In this document: one piece after another, positions 58,001-64,000 of the stretch | Numbering within the stretch: position 1 is the first letter of the stretch | Layout: each line of letters starts with the position of its first letter | Source of the DNA: Toxorhynchites rutilus septentrionalis | Lineage: Eukaryota > Arthropoda > Insecta > Diptera > Culicidae | Length of the DNA: 64,000 nucleotides | Direction of reading: 5' to 3' | Assembly (NCBI RefSeq): GCF_029784135.1 | Contig: NC_073746.1 | Location: 295,206,089-295,270,088, forward strand | Notes under the pieces: model-generated | Seen by the model: the letters and a program-made list of their open reading frames with translations, nothing else | Told to the model about the DNA's origin: nothing | Databases searched by the model: none | Translations under genes and position numbers: made by a program

Positions 58001-58954
58001 AATAAGGCACCTCCAACGACATTGCTGTCCAATGCCGCCTGCGCCAGCGGAACTAGCAAGGAAAAGGCCACCAGTAAAAACATTCAGGATTCGATCCTTC
58101 GCCATATGAGCCGGGAAATGACCCCAACCATATCCGAAGTCTATCACGAACGCAACATCGGACTTGGGTTGGCGCCTTCCCTGTCGAAACTATTGCTCAG
58201 CAAAAACTACGACGACTCTGCAGATATCAAAGCTACAACAGCGGCCACTATGCTGAACAAACCGAGCGCCCTAACGGTAGGAAACCTGGCGGAAGCGATG
58301 AACGAAATCGAAATGAACGCCACAAGCTCCACAAAGCTGGAAGAGGGCCAGTGCAACATCTGCAACAGTCCTTCCGATCTTCTATGTGGCTGCAGCAGCA
58401 CCTCAACGGTCGCAGCAGTTGCTGCCATGACCGCAGCACTCGGCGCTTCCACCATCACGAAGAAGTCCAACTGCAAACCATGGCTCAGCAATGTGACCCC
58501 CAATATTGTCAAACCCGGCGATCTGACGACAGCGGACATTCTCGAGCAGCAGAAGCAACTCAAATCCACCGTCAGTGGTCTCACCAGCAACATGTCGTCC
58601 TCCACGGAAAATTCACTCTCCACGGTGGTGAAACGCGGCGGCAGTCCCTTTTCCGACCTGTCGCGTCGCGATGAAGGAGACGGCCGAAGCGTGGCGGACT
58701 CGCAGTGTTCCGGCAGCTTCCGCACCGACATCACCGGATCGACGGTGACAACTACCTCCAAGAGTCTGCAATCGCAGATCACTGTGAATGCGCAACCGAT
58801 TGGCGGAAGTCAACACAGCTCGGAGGGTAGCTCCGGTGCGGGACAGCAGCAACAGCAACACCATACACCCCAAGCTCAACAGACCGCTCCACAGATCGGG
58901 GGACAACAGACGTCCAATCCCAATCAGCGCAGCAAATATATACTCGATACGTAA
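43018..58954 (+). CDS. TTC28-like TPR and CHAT-domain scaffold protein (5' end not resolved)
   Basis: Five visible coding exons, 43018-47012, 47073-47212, 55013-55195, 55268-56611 and 56673-58954, join through GT-AG introns in consistent phase into 7,944 nt: 2,647 residues plus a TAA. Exon 1 begins after a strong acceptor (TTCTTATTTCAG), and no in-frame ATG precedes it, so the start lies in an unseen exon. Residues 1-1150 are about 28 TPR repeats by my count: three short 34-residue units, then mostly 40-residue units of the GNLG.AY...G.Y..A type found in LGN-like proteins. A CHAT (caspase-like) fold begins near residue 1357 and is split by the 7.8-kb intron. The final 700-800 residues are Ser/Gln/Pro-rich and disordered-looking, with a CNICN...CGC cluster and a QQQQQHH run. 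Order, length and motif sequence agree with animal TTC28, a midzone/midbody-associated scaffold in human cells. The catalytic His and Cys positions of CHAT are replaced (N1511, Y1587). Confidence 0.9.
47640..49050 (-). pseudogene. Tc1/mariner-superfamily transposase relic
   Basis: Minus-strand fragments in several frames give a recognisable order: an N-terminal part near 49050-48700 (IERKPGSDRPMVLRNRELRV, ATTNQTVKKYLVEM), a VVVDDETY block with the first catalytic Asp (near 48,590), FPK...PLVFRTGLAVN (near 48,400), HYATKSLEEM (near 47,960) and a C-terminal tail reaching about 47,640. Multiple frameshifts and stops kill it. A small TIR segment at 47973-48361 interrupts it. Confidence 0.6.
47973..48361. 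mobile_element. Small TIR (MITE-like) insertion
   Basis: The ends TAGTGATGTCT and (reverse complement) TAGAGACGTCG agree at 9 of 11 positions. The interior is dominated by ATTCGATTAT and TCGATTAATCG motifs on both halves. It separates two recognisable parts of the surrounding transposase relic. No convincing target duplication was found. Confidence 0.45.
51280..51535. repeat. Imperfect tandem duplication of about 130 bp
   Basis: ACCTTATCAGGTGACCCTTCA at 51281 and ACCTTTTCAGGTCACCCTTTA at about 51414 start two similar units that share AAATGCATTTG.TGTTC.AGTTTTCGTTTC and the CACTTACCA end. Confidence 0.6.
51540..51850 (+). repeat. Probable 3' untranslated tail of a non-LTR element
   Basis: The stretch GGCGACCCTTCTGGCCTTCG, followed by TTCAGGTCAATCACGGAGAG, has the look of a mosquito retroelement 3' tail. 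No pol frame is attached, so the call is tentative. Confidence 0.3.
53720..53885 (-). repeat. tRNA-derived SINE
   Basis: On the minus strand TGGCCGAGTGG (53868-53878) is a perfect A box and GGTTCGATACC (53820-53830) a perfect B box, followed by a non-tRNA body of about 90 bp. The head resembles Leu/Ser-type tRNA. Lack of a closing acceptor stem and the attached body indicate a SINE, not a tRNA gene. Confidence 0.75.
54555..54640. repeat. Repeat also found at 29040-29120
   Basis: ATAACTGAGTGGATTT..AGCGG and the following TATATCGATT/ATATACCGATT segment with TCTCAATAGC/TTCAATAGC occur in both places. The family was not identified. Confidence 0.5.
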
Positions 58955-59440
58955 AAAAGTGGATACAGTTTTACACTAGCAAAGATAAAAGCCATCGAAG
59001 TTTTAGTACTCAAATGTTTGTATAAAAATGATGCTTTCTAAAGGCGAGTTAATGCGTAGGTATTCATGATTTATCTTTTTTTATCGTAAACAATAGGACA
59101 AATAGTTTTAAATGTTAGGATTTAGGATACAACTTAAAATGATTTTTTAAAAAAACTGGATCGAACTGATTAGGTAGAAATTAACCGTAAGGAAAGGAAA
59201 GAATGCATAAAGCAATTGTAAATAAGCCTGCTGAAGGAGCCTTGATTCGAATACTCTGTGGTTTTAAATAGTAGAATTAATGATGAAAGTTTCAATTATA
59301 ATTGTATTGCTGTAAAAAAGATAGCATGTATATTCGACATGTAACATTTCATAGCTTTTTATGAATAAATGAGTTTATGAACACAATCACGTCTTTAGAT
59401 CTAGTTTATTATAGGATTATTATCGGAAATAAAAAAACCA
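58955..59440 (+). other. 3' untranslated region of the TTC28-like gene
   Basis: After the stop there are about 400-480 bp of AT-rich sequence with polyadenylation signals AATAAA at 59364-59369 and 59428-59433. The first is followed by GT/T-rich sequence and is the likelier end. Confidence 0.55.
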
Positions 59441-59519
59441 GTTGTGCCTCAGAATTGGTTAAAAGTACAAATGGTATGTTATATCAAAATGCAGATGCAG
59501 ATTGTTCTTTTCAGAATAA

Positions 59520-59800
59520 ATATTGAAACGTTACAGTTTTGATGAATCACCGCACTTTTCTTCGAATACTCTCCATCAAATTTTGAACTCTCTGCTGGTC
59601 AACCTCATCGGCCATTTTATTCTACGATCTCTTCATGTTCGCAGCATCTCGAGTCACTTTGGCATCTTTCTTCAATTTCCGCTTGACCAATATATTTCGA
59701 ATGGGCCAATTTGGAGGTTTTTTCAATGTAATCGACCCCATTGTCACGGTACCACTGAAATACCTCTCAACTATAGTGACAGCTTACCAAATCTGGTCAA
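59520..59800 (-). pseudogene. Tc1/mariner-superfamily transposase C-terminal relic
   Basis: The minus-strand frames give PNWPIRNILVKRKLKKDAKV, then TRDAANMKRS, a stop, and DEVDQQRVQNLMESIRRKVR. This is the C-terminal block after the last catalytic residue in transposases whose motif is RPIE.FW. It is broken by an in-frame stop and frameshifts. The family could be that of the relic in the long intron of the TTC28-like gene. Confidence 0.5.
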
Positions 59801-60132
59801 AACTTCGCCGGACCTTTGTAAACTTCTATAAATGGAAGGAGACGTTTCTGCAGGCACTCTTCCTTACACATTTGCGAGTCCGTTGTCTTGTTTGTGACGA
59901 GAACCTTGATTTTCTGTCCGCAGCTGCAAATCCCATGCCAAATCAAGAAATTCGTGGTAAATCTATCAGTGAAAACGAACTAAATTTTGCTGAGGATATC
60001 TCCTCTGACAGTGACTTTATAGATTTTCAGGCCTGTGAGATTGAATGGAACCAAGGACAAATTACGACATTCCATACAGTGTTATCGAACCTTTCCGTTC
60101 AGTATGGGATGAAGGTTCGTAAGTGTTTGTAA
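59800..60132 (+). other. Unrecognised open stretch next to retroelement fragment
   Basis: A forward frame (WKETFLQALFLTHLRVRCLVCDENLDF ...) of about 110 residues ends at 60132. It contains acidic and Ser-rich segments but no motif I recognise. It immediately precedes an RNase H fragment and may be part of the same old element. Confidence 0.3.
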
Positions 60133-60142
60133 AGGTTCAATC

Positions 60143-60364
60143 GTGTTCTACACTGATAAGTCAAAAATGGGAATCAGAACAGGTGCCGGAGTGTATGATC
60201 CCAAAACAAAAATCTCTGTAGCCATGGGAAACTGTCCAAAAGTTTTTCAGGCAGAAATAGCTGCAATAATAGAATGTTTCAATGTCTTCCTAAAAAGAAA
60301 ATATAGACATGCTAACATATGCCTATGGTTGATCGTATTAGTTCTAAGTGTAGATTGTTGGTAG
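60143..60364 (+). pseudogene. RNase H fragment of a non-LTR retrotransposon
   Basis: FYTDKSKMGIRTGAGVYD carries the first RNase H Asp (normally TDGSK, here TDKSK), and QAEIAAIIECF carries the catalytic Glu. The frame ends at 60364, shortly before the BEL LTR, and the rest of the domain is missing. It looks cut by the BEL insertion. Confidence 0.7.
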
Positions 60365-60406
60365 CAATCCGACAACTCCGACAATGCCTTACTATTCTTC
60401 ATTAAT

Positions 60407-60736
60407 TGTCGGTCAGTTCACCATGAACTGCAGTATGGTAGTAGAATACTTAGCTTAGTAAAATAAAATATCCTAGCCATTCTTGCTGGAAGTATCGTGC
60501 TGAACACTAATAAATGTAGTAACGTAGTACAATAAATTTAAGTTGTTTGTGAATCTAAATGTGTGTTCAGAATTTATGTTTGTGAAATAGTATCCAGTGT
60601 ACTTGTTCCGATATACCGTGGTAGCATTCAAATGCTGCGATTATGGTTCAGTAAACCCTGGTCCTGGCTGCTACCATTCCTACACGCACGCAACGAAATC
60701 TGTAATCTAAAACACAACGTAGGGTGTGTGACAACA
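60407..60736 (+). repeat. Candidate 5' LTR of the BEL/Pao element
   Basis: It begins TGTCGG and ends ACAACA, the usual TG...CA form, about 330 bp long. It contains AATAAA at 60509-60514 and 60531-60536. The start is an inference because the partner LTR is not in the window. Confidence 0.5.
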
Positions 60737-60743
60737 TAAAATT

Positions 60744-60762
60744 TTGGTGCCGTGACCAGGAT
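60744..60762 (+). promoter_or_regulatory. Primer-binding site candidate
   Basis: TTGGTGCCGTGACCAGGAT lies a few bases after the LTR end, the position of a tRNA primer-binding site. TGGTGCCGTGACC-type sites are usual in BEL/Pao elements. The priming tRNA was not determined. Confidence 0.5.
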
Positions 60763-61284
60763 TTCCACATCGCAGACGGATCACGACAATTGTGTTATTC
60801 AGTTAATATCACACAATTGATTGACGCCATCATTGGCTATGTTTCAATACATCATTATCCATTAAACCAAGGACGCCATCACTGGAAACTCAAATTGAAT
60901 GCAGCATATCCAGTGCCACCACCAACTTAAAGCAGTTTATTGTATGCAAGGCATTTTGAATTTTTATAGCAGGTAATTACCTGTCCAATATCTGCTGATA
61001 GTTCCACAGGTATGAGTTAGATACCTTTTCTATATTTGCACGCATATTTCTTCGCCGCCTGATTACTCCGGAGCCTTCACAAGTAGAGGAGCACCTTTCT
61101 ATCATTCATAAACGGAACAAGGATATACCGAAGGTTGCATCTTACAGCATTTTTAATTTCAAGGCTCAATTTGCCTTGGAATAGGTGAGTACCATTCCAA
61201 GTGCAAATACCTTTTCTCGTTGGATCTACCGTGGTGCTTTTTGCAGAAATTTCAATCGACATTGACCTCCGTTCGCGTTTTATC

Positions 61285-64000
61285 ATGAGTACTGCAGGAG
61301 AAATCAATCAACTGATCTCACGGAGAACATCGCTTCTAGCTAGTCTGGGTCGGGCAGAGAACTTTCTGGCCGAGTTCGACTCACAGCGGGATCAAATACA
61401 GCTACATGTGCGTCTTGAGCGGCTGGAAAAATTGTGGGACGATCTCGAAAGTACACAAGATCAGTTGGAAGAGATAGAGACAACTGATGAAGGTAGGAAA
61501 ATGCAGGAGAAAATTCGGGCTAATTTTGAACCTCGACTCTTCATAATAAAGGCAAATTTAGCTTCCAAGCTTTCTTCGTTAGTCACTGATGCTCGTCCAC
61601 CTCAACCAACGTACACAAACTCCACTCTCTCTGGCATAAAATTACCGACAATAACGCTCCCTGAATTTGATGGGGATTACATGCAATGGCTTACGTTTCA
61701 TGATACCTTCTTGGCATTAATACATTCCAATTCTGAAGTTCCACCAATTCAAAAATTTCACTATCTGAAAGCAGCTGTCAAAGGAGAGGCTGCTCTGTCT
61801 ATTGAGTCCATTGCTATTAGCTCTGCAAACTACGAATTAGCTTGGCAAACATTAAAAGATCGATACGCAAATGAGTACCTTTTGAAGAAACGACATTTGC
61901 AAGCTCTGTTTGATATTCAAGGAATTAAAAGGGAAACGGCAGCTACGCTCCACGGATTGGTGGATGAATTTGATCGTCATGTCAAAACATTGCATCAGCT
62001 AGGTGAACCAACAAATGCTTGGAGCACTATACTTGAACACCTGTTATGCACACGCTTACCTGACGATTCGCTAAAGGCTTGGGAAGATCATGCATCGAAA
62101 ACAGATAATCCAGATTACGAAAGCTTGATTGTGTTCCTGCAACGTAGAACTCGTGTCCTCGAATCTATATCGGTGAACCATAACACTGCATCCACAAGTT
62201 TCAATACATCCGGCCAATCAACGAGAAAACTTCCGCATCTTCGCTTGTCATCATACACCTCTACAACGGATTCGAACAATCAATGTCCAGCATGTGATCA
62301 ACCACATCCATTGATAAGGTGTCCAAAATTCTACCGTTTTTCTGCTACTGAGCGACAGCAGCTGGTCATGTCGAAGCGACTTTGTCACAACTGTTTACGT
62401 AGAGATCACATTGCTCGCAACTGCTCTTCGAACTTCAACTGCAAACATTGCAACCGTCGTCATCACACGCTTCTGCATTCTGCAAACAATGCCCTTGTGG
62501 CTAGTAATGTAACCGACATTTCGTACGGCCTAGCGCCACCCGAAACTAGTCAATTTAGAGAGTTAGAGGAAATTCAAAGTCAAACTTCGGTCGCTGCCAC
62601 CAAGAGTTTGCCAAGTTTCGAAACAAGTGTATCACTCCAGCAACCTTTCGAAAATGTTTTCCTACTCACCGCCGTAGTACAAATTGTTGACGCATATGGA
62701 CAAGAACATCTAGCGCGTGCTCTTTTAGATAGTGCTTCACAGCCAAACCTTATGACAGATCGCATGGCAAGAATTTTAAATTTGAAACGAAACAACGTGA
62801 ATATAACCGTACAAGGCGCAGGCCAACTTTCCCAAGTAATCCGGGAGTCAGTTTTTGCAGAAGTAAGGTCAAGAAAAGAAGGCTTCTCTTGTGGAATTGA
62901 TTTTCTTGTGATGGATCATGTCACCGCTGATTTGCCAGCGCATCATGTAGAAACAACTGGTTGGAAGATTCCTACTGATCTTTTTCTCGCAGACCCTTCT
63001 TTCAACAAATGTCAACCGATTGATCTCGTCCTAGGAGCTAAGCATTTTTATTCCTTCTTCCCTGGTGCAGCTCGAATTCACTTGAAGGAAAAGCTACCAT
63101 TGTTGATAGACAGCGTTTTTGGTTGGATTGTAGCAGGTTCAGATTGTTCTGCTTCGCCATCGCTACACTCCACAGTCTCGAGTTATAGCGTCGTAGCGGT
63201 AGCAGCCTCTTTAGAGCAAAGCATCGAGCGTTTCTGGAAAACTGAAGAGTTAGTCGTTAAAGATAACTATTCCATTGAAGAAAGACAATGTGAGACACTA
63301 TATCAATCTACTGTAACGAGAAACAACGATGGGCGCTATATGGTTCGTCTTCCTAAGCGACCAGACTTTGAAATCATGCTAGGTGAATCAAAGCAAAATG
63401 CCTTTCGACGATTCGAACTTTTGGAAAAAAAATTGGAACGAAATCCAGAAATTAAGAAAGAATATCACGAATTTATGCGTGAGTATATCTCTCTTGGTCA
63501 TATGAAACTAGTCAAGAGTAGCGACGAAAATAATAAGCATTTTTACCTGCCTCACCATCCGGTTATAAAAGAGACAAGCTCAACAACTAAACTACGAGTC
63601 GTGTTCGACGGATCAGCCAAATGTTCCACTGGATTTTCGCTTAATGACTCTCTTTGTGTGGGACCTGTTATCCAAGATGAGTTGATCACGCTTGTACTGC
63701 GCTTCCGAAAACACCAGATTGCTCTTGTTGCTGACATCGCCAAGATGTATCGACAAATACTGGTGCATCCGGATGACACCCGCTTCCAACGAATTTATTG
63801 GCGATTTTCTACCCAAGCTCCAATACAACCTTATGAACTCCAAACGGTAACATACGGGTTAGCACCGTCTTCCTTCCTCGCCACAAGAACTCTTGTACAA
63901 CTAGCAACTGATGAAGGGAAATCGTATCCTCTAGGAGGTCCAGCATTACGTAATAATTTTTATATGGACGATTTTATCGGTGGTGCTGAAACTATAGAAA
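61285..64000 (+). CDS. BEL/Pao gag-pol polyprotein (truncated by window end)
   Basis: An ATG at 61285 opens a frame with no stop for 905 codons to the edge of the window. In order: a coiled N-terminal gag segment; a DUF1759-type gag region (residues about 110-260, with LPEFDGDYMQW and FHYLKAAVKGEA); Cys/His-rich knuckles (CPACDQPHPLIRCPKF, then CHNCLRRDHIARNC from residue 367); an aspartic protease with active site LLDSAS (Asp at 482); a linker with the GWIVAG motif; and an RT with LRVVFDGSAKCSTGFSLND, VADIAKMYRQI (first catalytic Asp) and YMDDFIGG (YMDD at 893-896). RNase H and integrase should follow beyond the window. The protease reads DSAS where retroviruses have DTG, as is normal in this group. 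The element appears intact here. Confidence 0.92.
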   Translation, partial: MSTAGEINQLISRRTSLLASLGRAENFLAEFDSQRDQIQLHVRLERLEKLWDDLESTQDQLEEIETTDEGRKMQEKIRANFEPRLFIIKANLASKLSSLVTDARPPQPTYTNSTLSGIKLPTITLPEFDGDYMQWLTFHDTFLALIHSNSEVPPIQKFHYLKAAVKGEAALSIESIAISSANYELAWQTLKDRYANEYLLKKRHLQALFDIQGIKRETAATLHGLVDEFDRHVKTLHQLGEPTNAWSTILEHLLCTRLPDDSLKAWEDHASKTDNPDYESLIVFLQRRTRVLESISVNHNTASTSFNTSGQSTRKLPHLRLSSYTSTTDSNNQCPACDQPHPLIRCPKFYRFSATERQQLVMSKRLCHNCLRRDHIARNCSSNFNCKHCNRRHHTLLHSANNALVASNVTDISYGLAPPETSQFRELEEIQSQTSVAATKSLPSFETSVSLQQPFENVFLLTAVVQIVDAYGQEHLARALLDSASQPNLMTDRMARILNLKRNNVNITVQGAGQLSQVIRESVFAEVRSRKEGFSCGIDFLVMDHVTADLPAHHVETTGWKIPTDLFLADPSFNKCQPIDLVLGAKHFYSFFPGAARIHLKEKLPLLIDSVFGWIVAGSDCSASPSLHSTVSSYSVVAVAASLEQSIERFWKTEELVVKDNYSIEERQCETLYQSTVTRNNDGRYMVRLPKRPDFEIMLGESKQNAFRRFELLEKKLERNPEIKKEYHEFMREYISLGHMKLVKSSDENNKHFYLPHHPVIKETSSTTKLRVVFDGSAKCSTGFSLNDSLCVGPVIQDELITLVLRFRKHQIALVADIAKMYRQILVHPDDTRFQRIYWRFSTQAPIQPYELQTVTYGLAPSSFLATRTLVQLATDEGKSYPLGGPALRNNFYMDDFIGGAETIE

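Larger units (their letters stand above)
60407..64000 (+). mobile_element. BEL/Pao LTR retrotransposon, 5' part
   Basis: It consists of a 5' LTR, a primer-binding-like site, an untranslated leader and a gag-pol frame that runs off the window. The long reading frame without stops suggests a young or active copy. The 3' LTR lies outside the window, so LTR identity and target duplication cannot be checked. Confidence 0.85.

Noticed and set aside
58207..58782. A 191-codon minus-strand frame in the last exon
   Set aside because: Antisense shadow of the Ser/Gln-rich C-terminal coding region.
1..64000. CRISPR array, operon or prokaryotic system
   Set aside because: The repeats are dispersed or palindromic rather than regularly spaced direct repeats, and the genes have spliceosomal introns and insect homologues.

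Overview
The window looks like nuclear DNA of a mosquito, most likely a culicine (Aedes/Culex type), species not determined. It holds an insect-type odorant receptor gene with short introns, a long-intron gene resembling metazoan TTC28, and mosquito-style transposable elements (BEL/Pao, Helitron, hAT, Tc1/mariner, tRNA-derived SINEs, non-LTR elements). Nothing points to a prokaryotic or organellar origin.

Only two host genes are clearly readable, both on the + strand. (1) An odorant receptor at 2204-3638 has four exons and three introns of 53-61 bp, and splices to an intact 420-residue protein. (2) A TTC28-like TPR/CHAT scaffold protein occupies 43018-58954 in five visible coding exons that join in frame to 2,647 residues plus stop. 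Its start codon was not found. A strong Inr+DPE promoter signature lies about 260 bp before the first visible coding exon.

Layout: 1-2.1 kb, a TIR element and a small tandem repeat; 2.2-3.6 kb, odorant receptor; 5.2-7.05 kb, a large palindromic foldback; 7.6-9.2 kb, 5'-truncated non-LTR element; 9.27-12.95 kb, a TTA-flanked DNA transposon carrying Tc1 and non-LTR relics; 13-20 kb, mostly noncoding with inverted repeats and a mariner relic; 20.1-24.5 kb, hAT-like element containing a Helitron containing a DD41D element; 25.9-26.3 kb, second Helitron end; 27.6-28 kb, histone H3 pseudogene with a recognisable histone 3' stem-loop; 29.1-29.4 kb, mariner N-terminal relic; 32.1-33.0 kb, larger copy of the DD41D element; 33.2-41.5 kb, a stack of nested transposons down to an RLE-class retrotransposon; 42.7-59.4 kb, the TTC28-like gene, whose 7.8-kb third visible intron is loaded with relics; 59.5-60.4 kb, transposon scraps; 60.4-64 kb, the 5' part of a BEL/Pao retrotransposon running off the window.

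The two host genes show no functional link. The most noteworthy structures are the nested insertions whose order can be read from exact target-site duplications, the loss of both catalytic positions in the CHAT domain, the histone H3 pseudogene with stem-loop, and the 1.8-kb palindrome. I did not see a clearly new multi-gene system.
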